Below are positions 34,822 through 47,957 of a DNA stretch of 64,000 nt, one piece after another (position 1 is the stretch's first letter; the number at the start of each line of letters is the position of its first letter). The translations under genes were made by a program, and so were the position numbers. A model generated the notes under the pieces. The model did not search any database, was not told where the DNA came from, and was given only the letters and a program-made list of their open reading frames with translations. The stretch comes from Artocarpus heterophyllus. Taxonomy: Eukaryota > Streptophyta > Magnoliopsida > Rosales > Moraceae. The stretch is from contig JAJQZP010000417.1 of the NCBI GenBank assembly GCA_025403435.1, positions 62,001 through 126,000 of the forward strand, written 5' to 3'.

Positions 34822-36411
34822 TCTCTCTCTACTAAGCAAAGCAAATGGTGGAAGGTGAAAAGGAAAAATGAAGAAGATTCTAGTTTTATATCCTTAGCTT
34901 GACAATTCTCTTGTTCTGGTTAAATAATATTTTTTCTCCTCGTTTTTTTACGAAAATGTTTAAATATTCTTTTCTTCGCAGGAAAGAAAGAAAGAAAGAG
35001 GATTGTGTCGTTTAACATCAACGACAGGTTATCCGCGGCTCCTCGTACTTCTGTATTGTGTCGTTTAGTATTTACGACAGTTTAGCATTCCGGGCGTGGC
35101 GTTATTTAAGCCATAATCCAGCAGGGGAATTATATATAAAACGAATTTATTCCACCTAAAAAAGAATCCAACAAGTTGCAATTGAAATATATAAATAAGA
35201 TGTTGACTTTGGTGGTATAATGCAATATCCATGAAAAATTCCTTGGTTTAAGTTAAGATAAGATTTAAACAATCAATTTTCTTATAAATTTCATGTAAAT
35301 ACGAAGTTTTATAATTAATGTGAAATGTGTGTAAATTTTTATGAACTATGATGTATTTCATGTAAATAAATTTTATGAGTACTTACAAATTTTTTAAGTG
35401 CTTGAATAGTAATTTTAATGTTACAAGAATTTTGTTAAATCTAAATTTTGTAACAAATATTTATGAGTGAATATATAAAGATATTAAGATGGAAGTTAAA
35501 TGATAGGCAGGTAAAAAAAAAAAGCAAGAAGTAAAACCATTGCAAAATCTAATACAACAGATTCTACAACAAAAATATAGTATATGAGTTATACGGTATA
35601 AAATAATGCAATATAAGAATTTAATTGCATAAAAGTATGAATAATCATAAAAGAATGTGAAAACTAGTAGAAGACTGTAGGAGACACAATGATTATATAG
35701 GAAAAATTTTACACATCATAAATTTAGAATGAAAAGCCAAAGGAAAAGTTTGACCTTTCTTCTTTAAAAGTGTGGAAAATTCTAGGTTTTTCTTGATAAG
35801 TATGTGGGCCTTAAGAGTGGTAAGAATTTAGAGCTTTTTATTTATAAAAATGCCACTATACTTAGCCTATAAATACCCTAACACTTCGTGAAAATCAAAA
35901 GTTTACTTTCTCCACCTTTTCTCTTCAAATCTCTCACTTTAAAACCCTAATTCTCCCAAAACTTTGTCAAATTCCAGCCATTAATTATCCTTAGAATCAA
36001 GGCGCATCACTCTACAGAAAATTTCAAAAAAATCTTAAGGTAAAAACCCTAACTTTCATTAAGTATGTTTTATAGAATTTTTAAATTTGAAGAATTCATA
36101 TTAGTTATGTTTTGAGTATGATTAAAGTGTCTTGTGAACCTGTTTTTCATGGACAATAAGAGATTTATAATTGTTGAAGAGGACATAAGTGTTTTAGAAA
36201 CTTTTGAATACAAGCGCTGGTAAATTTATGTTTTGATTAATCATGCACACCAAGTATTTGACAAATGTTATGTTTGGAGGTATGAAATAAAACTGTATGA
36301 TGTGGCTGGTTTGTGTCTCATGTATTTAAGGATATGTCAAAAAGATCAAAGTTAAAACATAAACAAGTAAAAAGTAAATGATTTAAACCATTACACTTTT
36401 TGTGTAACAAA

Positions 36412-36578
36412 AAGTATTGGCCCCATTTGATGTTGTTTTGGGAGTCTTTAAAAATTTTTTGCACGTTTTTTGAGACAAATATTTTAAAAACACCCAACAC
36501 AATTCTTAAAAAATTCTTATTTTTCAAAACAAACCCATTTTCACTTATTTTGAAAATACTATCAAATTGGCCCAATAG
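36412..36578. repeat. MITE, inverted relative of 46,731-46,888
   Basis: Ends GTATTGGCCCCATTTGATG and CTATCAAATTGGCCCAAT are inverted. Its reverse complement follows the element at 46,731-46,888 block by block (TTTTGAAAAAT(A/G)AGAATTTTTT, GTGTTTTTAAAAT). Its near-palindromic nature gives open frames on both strands, which are not genes. Confidence 0.6.
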
Positions 36579-37000
36579 AATTTCAAGATTTGTGTTTTTT
36601 AGATGCTTAGAGATTGAATTGGGTTTGGAGTTTAACATGAATTTTGCTGTAAATATTGGGACTAACAACTTTAATAAAAAAACTTCTTACAACTTCTAAA
36701 TAAATCAAGTAGTAAATCAATGATTTTCAAATCAGCTATTTAAGGAATTAGTTTAAACATCCTCAAAATTGTTTGTTTTCGAAAGAATTTAGAACACAAA
36801 AGTTGTAGTTTAGATTAAAACAATTATCGTCGTGAAAAGAGATTCATAATAGACCACATGAATTTTTAAGTTATGAAAATCAACTATAAAGCTTTAGAAA
36901 CAATTCAAGAACCAACCTTGAGCCCTTTTAAGGAAAAGTTCTTTATGCTACGGTAAATGAAAAACTAATGTAAGTTTGAATAATAGTTTGTCAAAGTTAG

Positions 37001-37453
37001 AAGCATAAAGTAGTTAAAGCATTAGCTAACGATTGAGCATTACTTTAACAGGACATAGAGCCTGCCCATATCTCATAAAGGGAAAGGTTTAGTTGAAATG
37101 TTAGAGCAAAGACCAAGTAAGTTATAATATCACCTATGGCATGAGGTTGTGATTGTTAGCTCTTGATGGTTGATTGAAAATGTTTGCATTTGGTATGCCT
37201 TTAAACAAATGATGCATTTATGCCTTTAAACAAATGAAGCATAAAGTAGTTAAAGCATTAGCTAACGATTGAGCATTACTTTTACAGGGCATAAAGCCTG
37301 TTCACATCTCATAAACGGAGAGGTTTAGTTGAAACATTAGAGCAAGGACCAAGCAAGTTCTAATATCACCTATGACATGAGGTTGTGATTGTTAGCACTT
37401 GATGGTTGATTGAAAATGTCTACATTTGGTATGCCTTTAAACAAATGATGCAG
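37001..37453. repeat. Tandem duplication, about 236-bp unit
   Basis: Units begin at 37,001 and 37,237 (AAGCATAAAGTAGTTAAAGC). They share GCTAACGATTGAGCATTACT, TAATATCACCTATG and TGCCTTTAAACAAATGA. Moderately diverged. Confidence 0.85.
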
Positions 37454-38198
37454 GTTATGCATGTCAAGTCATGACATAAAGCATGTTCACTAAGATTACA
37501 TAGTTGGTAATCTGAACATGAGAGAAATGATAAAGAAGTGTCGTACTGGCCTCTTTAATGTTTGATATTTAAAGTTAAATGTTTAAGCCCCTAGACCTAG
37601 AGAAGTAAGTTAAGTTAATCAAGTTATGACCCATAGTAGAAGATAAAGTAGAATAAAATAAAGATACATAAATGGAATCGTGCTTTGTAACAATGTTTGA
37701 ATATGTTTAAAATGTTTTAAGAAACATTTTAGAGAACTTGTTCAGCGAAGGCTCAATTAGTTCCCTTATGCTATAAAGAATCCCGCTAAGAGGCTGAAAT
37801 AAGAAATAATGAACTAAACATAGTGTATGGACAATATACGAAGATTAGGTTATGGATACTGCCGTGACCTAATTCCGCTATTGTTTTAGAAGAAGGTTTT
37901 GTTGTACAATTAAAAACAAGTATAGTTTTGGTTTAAGTTGTTAAATATGTACTATATTATAAAAGCATGACTGATGTTGTAAAAATTTTAAGTAATATAG
38001 ATCAATTATAGTTTTTGTTGTAATAAAAGTTTCGATGAACATTTCATGTTTTAGAGGAAACTTTTATTTCACATTTTCACGTACAAATTTATTATGTAAG
38101 AATGTTTTCAAATAAGCTAAAAAGAGTTTTTAGATGATTCGGAAAGCTGGGTCCTTACGTAAAATTGCAGGTCCTCACATAAAACCATTTTATTTGGA

Positions 38199-38320
38199 AG
38201 TAAATATACACATGTATTTAAGATTGAAAACTACGATATAGTATATACGTCAATTTGAAAGTAAATATACACATATATTTAAGATTAACAACTACCATAT
38301 AGTATATACGTCAATTAATG
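38199..38320. repeat. Tandem duplication, about 60-bp unit
   Basis: AAGTAAATATACACAT(G/A)TAT and ATATAGTATATACGTCAATT occur twice in order. Confidence 0.8.
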
Positions 38321-38398
38321 CTCAAAAAATTGTATGTCACGGCACAAACTATTAAAAGATTTACTGCCATCTTATCGCAATAGTCAGATGTTGCTTAA

Positions 38399-38509
38399 AA
38401 ACTATAAGAGGTTAACAATAACCAACATTAAAACCAGAAAAGGAAAATGAAAAAAACTATAAGAGGTTAACAATAACCAACATTAAAACCAGAAAAGGAA
38501 AATGAAAAA
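38399..38509. repeat. Near-perfect tandem duplication, 55-bp unit
   Basis: The block AACTATAAGAGGTTAACAAT... through GGAAAATGAAAA is repeated head to tail with a 55-bp period. Confidence 0.9.
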
Positions 38510-39308
38510 GACGAACCGTTTGGTAGTATTCTCATTTATATTTTTGTATTTGAAAAAAATCAAATGAGAATGTTTTGAAAAATATTATATAAATGTTTTT
38601 AAAATTGTCTTTGGTTGCATATTATAGTGTGTTTTTAAAAACAAAACATTTTTAATAAAAAAATTACTAACAAAAACAAAACCAAATTTAACCTTAAAAA
38701 ATAGATAATTAATACTATACTGATTAATAATACCAATAAAAACTAAAAATAAATTTTATTAAAAATAACTACAACAAAATGAGGAAGATTTATTCCTCTT
38801 CCTTTATTGCAGCTTCAGCATGGGCTGAGAGTGAGGGCGACATCAGCATTAGCTTAGCGAGGGGTCATAGCAGTCAATGAAGGTATGAGGCCAGAAGGTT
38901 GCAATCCTCTTGACGGCCCCATCTCCCACCTTCTCTCTCAATCTATTTGTTTCTCAGTTTGGAGGAGCGCGGCGGAGGGGATAGCATGGATGTCGCTGGG
39001 TTATCTAGGGCAGGGTAGGTTGCAATTGGGGTCGTTGGGACGCCGTGGATCGCAGGGATAGCCGTGGCGGCGTGCGTTGCATTTGGGTTTGGGGTCGCTA
39101 GGTTGCAAAGCCTAGAGTAGCTCTGGCCTCGTCGTCAAACCCAGCCCCGTCTTGTGTCAAGACTTTGCTGCCCTAGCCAGTCGTACAGGACTCCGTCAAC
39201 CAACAGTGAGAAGAACAAGATCCGCCATCGTTGAACCCAGGCATCGTGAGGGATGGGTGGTTGGGGTTGTCAGAGATGGATGGGACCGAAGCTCACTAGT
39301 TTCGCTGG

Positions 39309-40342
39309 AGATGGGGGTTAGTAGATGCTGGATTCATCGGAGATGGCGATGGTCTAATTAGGAGGAGGGTCGAAAGAAAGAAAAAAAACAAAAAAAATAC
39401 TTTTTTCATTTTCAAAATATGGGGAAAAGTGGAGGTTTTTTTAAGATGTTTTCATTTTAATTTCCTACAAATTCGTAACCAAACATTTTTATGATACTAT
39501 TTTCATTTTTTGTGTTTTTGAAAATGGCAAAAAACATTTTAAAAACATAACCAAACTGGGCCTCTTGACTATTTCACTTTATTTCAGTCTTAGTGTAGTC
39601 CCTAACATTTTAAAAAATATTATTTTGGTTCTCAATCTATTACTTTATTTTAGTTTCGGTCCCCTATTAGTTATATTAGATATTTAACGAAAAACTTTTA
39701 AACTATTTCATTTTAGTTCTTAATCTATTGCTTTGTTTCATTTTTTGTTCCTCTTTTGTAACTATAAGTTATTAGAGACTAAAATTTAAAAAATTTAAAG
39801 TGAAAAACTAAATATAAAAATGAAACAAAGAGATGGGGGTTAGTGGACACTGGATTCATCGGAGATGGTGATGGTCTAATTAGAAGGAGGGTCGAAAGAA
39901 AGAAAAAAAAAACAAAAAATTACTTTTTTCATTTTCAAAATCTGAGGAAAAGTGGAGGTTTTTTTGAAGATGTTTTCATTTTATTTTCCTACAAACTTGT
40001 AACCAAACATTTTTATGAAACTATTTTCATTTTTTGTGTTTTTGAAAATGGCAAAAAACATTTTAAAAACGGAACCAAACTGGACGTCTTGACTGTTTCA
40101 CTTTATTTGAGTCTTAGTGTAGTCCCTAACATTTAAAAAAATCTTATTTTAGTTCTCAATCTATTACTTTATATTAGTTTCGATCCCCCTATTAGTTATG
40201 TTAGATATTTAACGAAAAACATTTAAAGTATTTCATTTTAGTTCTTAATCTATTACTTTGTTTCATTTTTTATTCCTCTCTTATAACTATAAGTTATTAT
40301 AGACTAAAATTTGAAAAAATTAAAGTGAAAAACTAAATATAA
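39309..40342. repeat. Tandem duplication, 522-bp unit
   Basis: Units start at 39,309 and 39,831 (AGATGGGGGTTAGT). They share GGATTCATCGGAGATGG, GTCGAAAGAAAG, TTTTGTGTTTTTGAAAATGG, CAGTCTTAGTGTAGTCCC-type and TTCTTAATCTATT blocks to the end (GTGAAAAACTAAATATAA). The second unit has scattered substitutions. It includes a TGTTTTTGAAAATGG/ACCAAAC MITE-like segment. Confidence 0.85.
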
Positions 40343-41810
40343 CGATTTTAATACATATAATTAAAAAAGTTAATTTTATCATATTGTTAGCAAGATGAAT
40401 TTTAATTTTTAATACTTGTATATAAGTATTGAACAATCAAGCGTTTTAAGATAACAAGCTATGCATTATGATTTATATACTTATATCTATATATTATGTT
40501 GGATAATTATAATTCTGAACATCATAATTAAGTGCATATATAAAATACAGACATTAAATATTGAACTTTACCTTTAAAAAAATTAAATATCGTTTACAAA
40601 AGTAACATAATAAATTAGTTTTTTTGTTATTTTAATTATATGAATCAAGATCGTTATATTTAGTTTCTTATTTTAGTGTTTTTTTTATTTTAATCCTTAA
40701 TAATATATTATTATCATTGGAATAAAATGTCAAACAGAGTAAATGGATAAAAAATAAAATAAAATAAAAAATATGACCAAAGTAAAATATTTTAAAAATA
40801 TTCTATTAAATATTTAATTTTTAACGGCTAAAACGAAGTAAAAAATAAAGACTAAAATAAGATTTTTTAAGTGTTAAAAACTAAATTAAAATTAAAGGTA
40901 AACTTTAGAAACTATTTATGGAATTAAGCCCCTGTTTTTTTGTTTTTTAACGGATGCAAGTTGTCAATAAGTCTGCTCAAAGTCTCTTTAACGCTTTACT
41001 TGAATTTGGGGTTCAAATCTAGCATTAATTATAACCTTTTTAGTTAAGAAATTGATTGTAGTTATGTATAGCAAAAATGAATAAATTATTTTGTTTTGTG
41101 ATGTACCCTCCGTTTTGAACGGGTTAGAATTTTATAATTCAAATCATTTATAGTGTAAAGTTTTTAAAATTATAATGTAAAATAAAAAACAAAAAACAAT
41201 TAATGTTTTAAACAAAAAATAATTTAAACAATTAGTTTAAACTATTCTTTCAAACATTTTAATAAATTACTATTATTAATATTCTAATAGTAACGAGTCA
41301 AATCTCACATTTACTAGAGTTAAACAAAGTCAATAACAAAACAAAAAAAATTTATTTTTATCTCTATAAAACTATGTCTTTATTATTTATGGTATTATAA
41401 ACTTCAGTTTAATACGTAATATATTATTTAACCTAGATTTTTTTTTTAGTAGGCGGGTTTTAATACTGCCAAATAGTATTGCTCAATAACAAAAGAAGAA
41501 GGAAACTTTATTTTCTTGCGGGCCTACCAATGAAAAAAAAAAAAAAAAAGGTCAATGTTCTTTCCTTCTATACTTCTATATGTAGCAGAGAGGAAATAAT
41601 GATACTAGCCAAACAAGTGGCATAAGGAAGCAGGACTAAAGACGAAGGAAAAGATAAACTTTCTCGTCAAGGCAAAGCCAGAGCCATAAATGAACGCAAC
41701 AAGTACCAGCTTCCCTCCCTCTTTAATATCGACCCCCACTTAATTAATGTCGTTTAACTACTTACCCTTTTCACTCCAAGCCTTCCATCTCCCCCCTTTC
41801 TCCCTTCCCA

Positions 41811-41817
41811 TATAAAT
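41811..41817 (+). promoter_or_regulatory. TATA box of the BAHD gene
   Basis: TATAAAT follows a pyrimidine-rich stretch and lies 129 bp before the ATG. Confidence 0.6.
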
Positions 41818-41939
41818 CCCCATGCAGTTTTTGCGTTTCTCTATATCTCCACATCTCCAAAATCATCTCTGATTATCTTCTCTTCAACGTTGTCTTTACA
41901 TTGTCATAATCTTTAAAAAAAAAAAAAAAATCTCTGACA

Positions 41940-44855
41940 ATGGTTGAGAGAAAAAGCCGGGTCACAATCCAGTCAAAGCTAACGACGGTATCAAGCAGGC
42001 CGGTTGGGCCGGGTAAGACCCACCAGTTTACGGGTCTGGATCACGCCATGGGCCTACACAGCCTGCACATAGTCTTTTACTACAAGGCTAACATTTTCAA
42101 GGACTTTGACTTGGCCCCGTCAAGAGTCTCTCTCTCGGACGCTCTTTCTCTCTACCCGCCGGTTACGGGTCGGATAACCCGGAACGGAGATGGCAACTGG
42201 GAAGTGAGGTGCAACGACGCGGGTGTTCGGATTGTGAGGGCCAGTGTGGGGATCACTCTTGATGAGTGGCTAAGATCGGCTGATGGGATTGAGGAAAAGG
42301 ATCTGACGGTCTGGGATGGTATGCCGGAGGACCCGATTAACTGGTCACCTTATCGGATCCAGGTAATGAACGTCTATTGTTCTTCAACTTTTTTCTTTGG
42401 GCTGGTTTTGGATTTACTATGAACATTTGAGTTGCTTCAAAAAAAAAATAAAAAAAAATAAAAAAGGCGTATTAAAGCGATTGGGTTTTTGAAGTAGTGA
42501 CTTTGAAAATATTGGCTTCATTTATTCAGCTATTTATTGTGGGATATCTGTTACATTGTTAACGCCTTAATGGGGTTTTATGACTTCATATGTTTCGGGG
42601 AAGTAAAATGTTGTGTTGTAGATTTTTATTTTAATCTTTTACTATATAATATGTTTTCTGTGGCTTTATTTATAGCATGTTTCATTTCTCACTTTAATAG
42701 GGGAGGTCTCTAGAGAGAGAACAGGAGACAAGTTTCATATGAGCCCCTTAGAAAATGATGGAGTTGTTTCGATTGGTGCTCAAATGCCTAGTATTATTTC
42801 AAATGTTATGTTTGTTTTCTATTATTACCATAAAGTTTTAAAATTTGTAAAATCAAACTTTTTTTTAGAACTTTTAATTTTGACATAATTATTTAATGAA
42901 AAAGTCAATTATTAGTTAATAATAATCAAATGTTCAAATTTGACATGTGCAATATATAGTTTTATATGGTTGATGTTAGATCTGCCATATGTAAACTTTA
43001 TAATCAAACTTTTTTCTTAGAACTTTAATTTTGACGTAATTATTTTATGAAAAAGTCAATTATTAGTTAATAATAACCAAATGTTCAAATTTGACATGTT
43101 CTATTTATAGTTTATGTTAAATATACCATATGCTAGTTTAACGTGAAAATACTATTGTATTAAAGAGTGATTTTTTTAACGGGTTACAAAATTTTACATT
43201 AATATTAATATGATAATTTAAAACGTTCTACGGTTCAGGAAACAACAAGAAGAGGAATAATAAGGAAAAAAAAAAAAAGGAGTTTTTTTTTAATAAATTG
43301 GGGAGAAAAGAGTTTATTCGAAATTTGCATTATTTTTTTTTTCTTTTGCGGGCGCTTTCAACCAACGAAGCCTACACATGTGCTATTAAAATTGATGTCC
43401 CAGGTCTATCAACCAAGAGAAATAATCCGCATCAAATGATTGCAATTGTTCATATATTTATTTATTTGAGGAAAATCCCTTCAATTCAATAATAAATTAG
43501 AAAACGAGTTTTTTCATGGGGACAAGTTTGAGTTGTTCAATCAATACGCATCTCCAACTCCATTACTCCAACGTTTATTAATTGAGACAACCTGACACAT
43601 CCATCTTGGTGGTTGGGACGTATATATCCTGCAACTCTCCTTAATTTATGAGCAGAAATTACAGGTGCTAGATGTCGCTATGCATATATTCCACTGAAAT
43701 TTTGTGGTGCCACTGCTTACAGTTGTTTAATGGAAAGCACAAATATTATGGGACCCATTAGCCAATATTATTATGATTATAAAATAAATAAAAAAATAGA
43801 TAATTATAGATCAAATATTAAAATGATAACTCTATTTTTTTTGGGGGTAAAATTCTAATTATTTTCTTAATACTGAAATTGCATTGCAGGTAAATGAATT
43901 TGAGGGTGGAGGAGTAGCCATTGGGCTAAGCTGCACTCACATGCATGGGGACCCAACCTGCGCGACCCTACTGTACAAGTCATGGATCGACACGCACCGA
44001 ACCCGAACCGTAGCCCACCCGCCCGAATTCTCAACGTCTATGATCCGAGCCCGACCCGAACCAAATATCAAGACGGGCTCGGCCGCATACTATGCAGCCA
44101 AGTGCGCCGCACGTGCGCCGCCATCTGTAGAAATGGCTACGGCCACTTTCAAATTCTCCCACGCCGCCATCAAGCAGTTGCTCGCGGAAATCTCCGAGAA
44201 TTGCGCTGATGCCACTCCCTTTGACTTGCTAGCGGCACTCTTCTGGACACGTGTCGCGCGCCTGAAGACCGAGGGAAATCACTACTGCCACTCCCTCTCG
44301 ATCTGTACGGACGCCAGGAGGGTGTTGAAGGAAAATGGGAAGCCGCTCCCGCTTGGCTACTACGGCAACGCCTTGCATTTTTCGCTGCTGTATTTGGAAC
44401 AAGTGGACGGCTGTGAGTTAGGAAAAGTGGTTGGAGAAATCCACGGCCACGTGGAGAGCATTGATGAGGAGGAGATTCGATCTTCGATTGATTGGCTTGA
44501 ATCAAGGAAGGGAGAGGGGGGAAAGTATGGGCCACCCTTTAGGATGTATGGGCCTGAGTTAACGTGCGTCAGCATGGACCATATGATCGGCCCAGGAGGG
44601 CCCGATGGGAGGGGTGGTGGCCCCTTGATGTATGAGGCTGGATTTGGTGAGGATGCGGAGCCCATACACGTGTCGTGTCACGTGAGGGACGTGGAAGGTG
44701 AAGGGTTGATCATGGTGATGCCTTCGCCGGAAGGAGGGCTGGCTAGGGCGGTGACGGTGACGTTGCCGGAGAAGGAGTTGGCTGAGTTGTGTGAGGACGA
44801 AGCTATTTTGGGCCTAGACCCAATGATGCTCTTAAGTGGAAATGTGAGACACTAA
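41940..44855 (+). CDS. BAHD (HXXXD) acyltransferase-family protein, CER2/CER26-like group
   Basis: Two exons, 41940-42362 and 43890-44855, split after codon 141 (...YRIQ|VNEF), the usual intron position of the family; 462 residues. The first half has FTGLDHAMGLH near residue 30 and CNDAGVR near 90. The acyltransferase motif is H158-M-H-G-D162, followed by Pro where most BAHD enzymes have Gly. The DFGWG structural motif expected near residue 390 is absent (the region reads YEAGFGEDAEP), as is typical of the CER2-like clade. Those proteins act in the ER with condensing enzymes to extend very-long-chain fatty acids for cuticular wax, and catalytic acyl transfer is not always needed. This assignment is inferred from the clade features; a true acyltransferase of another substrate is possible. 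Coding GC is high. Intron 1 (1.5 kb) holds a 151-bp tandem duplication. Confidence 0.85.
42851..43150. repeat. Tandem duplication, 151-bp unit, in the BAHD intron
   Basis: AATCAAACTTTTTT, AAAAAGTCAATTATTAGTTA and AAATGTTCAAATTTGACATG occur in order at 42,851 onward and again at 43,002 onward. Confidence 0.85.
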
Positions 44856-45732
44856 CTTGTTTTCTAAAATGAGAAAAATAAATAGCTAGGATGTGCGACG
44901 TACGGTCCAAAGGATATATCTTGTAATTTCAGAATGAAATAGGTGTGAGATCTTATTATTGTTATTATTATTATTATCATTATTATTATTAGTATTATCT
45001 TGTTAAGCAATGGGTCTTGTTGTGTTGACCTATTTTCCACGCACCTTGATTAAGAGAAAATTATATGTTATATCATACTTTTAAAAATTGTGTATATTTA
45101 TATGACATTTAAAAAAGTTTATGTTACATTATCGTCATATCATATGTTAAGTTATGTCACAAATAAACATGTATAGAATTTATAAAAAATAAAATTTAAA
45201 AGATTACGTTTATGAAAATTCTCTCTTGATTAATCTCATGTGATCTGTGCACCATGCCCTCAGTAGATTCCTTGTGTAAATCAGGATAAATTGCTAGCTT
45301 TTTAATTAGGGGTTATAGTCTCAAAGAACTTACACTCAAGAGAATTCAAATTTGTTAAATTTTAGAAAAAGTACACCTTCAAAATCGAGATCTTTACCAC
45401 TTCTGCTAACACGGTTGAAAATTTTATGTCGTGAAAGAGCGGTTGAAATTGATTTTTTATAGTTTGGATAAAAAATACTTTCATCACAAAAATCACCGTA
45501 ATAAAGTGGTTAAAATAGTAAAAATAGTTAGAACCGTTATTGGCAAGCGCTTAATCTTGATGGCCGGTACTTTTATTATCATCACACTATGAAATGGTAG
45601 ATTGTAGGCCAATTGCAATTAAAGAAGATTAATTGGGTAGCATATTGCTTTCAGCCCAAATATGGAAGTCAACTCATCAAAATACAATAATTTAAGCAGT
45701 ATCAAAATACAATATTTTTAACAGTTTTAAAT
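44856..45732. other. Intergenic region between BAHD and the AKR cluster
   Basis: Holds the BAHD 3' UTR and an (ATT)n-rich microsatellite at about 44,957-44,997. Nothing else recognisable. Confidence 0.5.
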
Positions 45733-46934
45733 TTAAACATTGAATCGTGCAAATGTTCCTTTCTTAGTCGGAGTGTTGGCAAATTTCCAGTTCACGTGAT
45801 TCACGTGCTCATAAATTCTGTCACCTGCAACTTCCTCAATTGGTACAGCATCACATAATTCTTTCAGATCCTCCTCTGTTAGATTCACCCTCATTGCACC
45901 AATGTTACTGTCCAAGTTCTTAACTTTAGTTGTCCCTAGACAAAATAAAACCAATTGAAGATATTATGTTAAAAAAAATGAATTTTGTATAAATTTCACA
46001 ACCTTAAAATTTTGTATTAGTTTTAATACGACTTGAAGAGGACAAAACGCTAACCAGGAATAGGAACAACATCATCTCCTTGTTGGAGAACCCCAGCAAG
46101 TGCTAGTTGAGCAGGAGAACGTTGGTGCTTTCTAGCAAGGATTTTGATCCGATCACAGACAGGCTTGTTCTTGCTCAAATTCTCCCCTCGGATTTTAGGC
46201 TGTGAAGCCTTAAAGGGAAATAAACAAATTTTAAGTATGCTAGAACATAGACATTAGACCAAAATCCAAAATATAATCCTTTTTTTTTGGAACAAAAAGA
46301 AAAATTTTACCAGAAGACTTTTTCTCAGGAAGATTTTCCACCGAAGAAGCCACCACCAAGAGGACCATATGAAATTATTCCAAATTCCTAGCTCCTAGTA
46401 TGTGTTTATTATTATGTATGATGTCACACTAGTCATTTAATAAAAAAAAAAAGTCAACAGAATTTAGCACTCCCAAACCACATTAGCAATATAGAAAAGA
46501 AAATTTGTGATTGCAATTATAATTAAACAATAAATTTACATTCTCATCTCTAAGATTTTGATACTCCCAACCGAGTTAAAAAAATAAAACAAAACAAACG
46601 AAAGAAAGAAAATTTGAGAGTGCAAACAAAAACCTGCAAAGTGGAACAATCTCTTCCTCAATATCACGAGTCCAAAGAGACCACTCCATTTGCAAAGCCG
46701 TTATGTGATGAACAGCATGTACCATTCTTAGGTCCGTTTGATAATATTTTTAAAATATATGAAAATAGTTTTGTCTTGAAAAATGAGAATTTTTTAGAGA
46801 TTATACGAAGAGTGTTTTTAAAATTTTTACCCTAAAAAATGTACAAAAAAATTTATAAATATTCTTAAAACGACACCAAACGGAACCAATACTTAATTTT
46901 TCTTTCTTCCACAAGCTTTTATGAGCTCGCCCAT
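45733..46934 (-). pseudogene. Aldo-keto reductase pseudogene A (3' half only)
   Basis: Recognisable exons of an AKR like gene B: exon 7 (45733-45935, ending in a stop, three codons longer than B), exon 6 (46055-46208, full length), exon 5 (about 46311-46396, 11 bp shorter than the intact 97 bp, hence a frameshift) and exon 4 (46634-46934), which is split by a MITE at about 46,731-46,888 with loss of some 30 bp. Exons 1-3, which carry the catalytic Asp, Tyr, Lys and His, are missing. It cannot make a working enzyme. Confidence 0.85.
46731..46888. repeat. MITE inserted in exon 4 of AKR pseudogene A
   Basis: Inverted ends AGGTCCGTTTGATAAT and CACCAAACGGAACC. The body matches the reverse complement of 36,412-36,578. 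AKR exon 4 sequence resumes on both sides, so the insertion site is certain to within a few bases. Confidence 0.7.
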
Positions 46935-47672
46935 CTATAATCCAAATTTATTTTTTCTCCCCTTGATTAACAAAAAATTGTTGTGAATTAGGTGTGAGAT
47001 GGGAAACCGGCCGAGAAGATGGTTTTCAATGAGAACGGAGGACGAATTTTACAAAGCCATAGAGCTTTATTTGTCAGAATGGTCAGAGTTGGAAAGTGTC
47101 ATTGATGTGACACGGGGCCAAAGAAAAGCAAAATTTAACGACCGTGTTTTCGACTTCTTCGCAACAACTTATTCTTTGAAATAATATCTTTAAATTTGTT
47201 TAGTTTTAATGGATCTGAATAATGCAAAACTCATGTTGTGTTGGAATTGTGAGTTGCGCTATTTTAAAAGTTTGAGCAAAGTTGTTCTTTCTGCATGCAA
47301 AACAATAAAATGATATCAACCTTTTACATGCATATAATAAAACTCTCACATTTTTAATAGATATAGTTTTAGCTCACAGTTTCAATTAGTTTTTTAACAC
47401 GCCTTTTCTTATGAAGTGCAAGCAACCTTTCTTTTTTATTGAACAATCTGTTTGGTGAACGAATTTTTTTTCTTTTAATGTTTTCTTAATCTTTCAGAGC
47501 CTACCGTGTATGATTTAACTAAGATAATGTCCGGTTCTACGCATATGCTAGAAGCTATGATTAGTTGTAAGGACATATATATCTTCTTCCAAAACTCTAC
47601 TTTGTATAACTACTTCTGTTTCAGAGTTTTTCATATGTTTCGATAACCCTCGTGCGTTGGTTCTTTATAATC

Positions 47673-47950
47673 TGAGGAAATTGAGAAGTTTTTATTTTTA
47701 TTCCTCTGATGATTAACATACAATATAGCCCCTTTTATAGGAGATTATTCATCTAGAAAATCCTAACAATTCTCCTAACAAATCTCCTAAATAATAATAA
47801 TTGCTAGAAATCAGGAAAGCATCAAATCAGCCCATAATCAGCCATCAAATCAGCCCATAATCTCAGCAATATCCTAGGACACTAATCATCAAATTTGACA
47901 GCTAATGACTAATCATCAAATCTGACTAATTAAGTCTACAATATTCTACG
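47673..47950 (-). repeat. 3' LTR of the Copia element
   Basis: 278 bp; reads TGAGGAAATTG... on the plus strand and ends ...AATATTCTACG. It differs from the 5' LTR by two C/T changes. Confidence 0.92.
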
Positions 47951-47957
47951 CTCCCCC

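Larger units (their letters stand above)
34822..41800. other. Seven-kilobase gene-free region rich in local duplications and MITEs
   Basis: No open frame here has coding character. It holds ACGACA-type motifs at 35,007-35,085 just upstream of PNG1, and a TATAAATACCCTAACAC box with a CT-rich tract at about 35,870-35,935 that resembles an LTR promoter (ending perhaps near GTCCTCACA at 38,179; no target duplication found). It also holds a MITE (36,412-36,578), four local tandem duplications, and a GC-richer piece at 38,810-39,360. Confidence 0.5.

Noticed and set aside
36318..36699. Overlapping open frames on both strands
   Set aside because: Produced by a near-palindromic MITE; neither has a start context or domain.
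35219..38179. Possible full solo LTR with TATAAATA promoter and TCCTCACA end
   Set aside because: No matching target duplication and no convincing TG start could be found, so it is mentioned only as an LTR-like hint.
38810..39361. GC-richer segment with a 69-codon frame, considered as a gene fragment
   Set aside because: Frame is interrupted, shows no domain, and its right end belongs to the 522-bp tandem duplication.
44170..44665. Minus-strand frames of 101 and 121 codons
   Set aside because: Shadows of BAHD exon 2, which has the family motifs on the plus strand.
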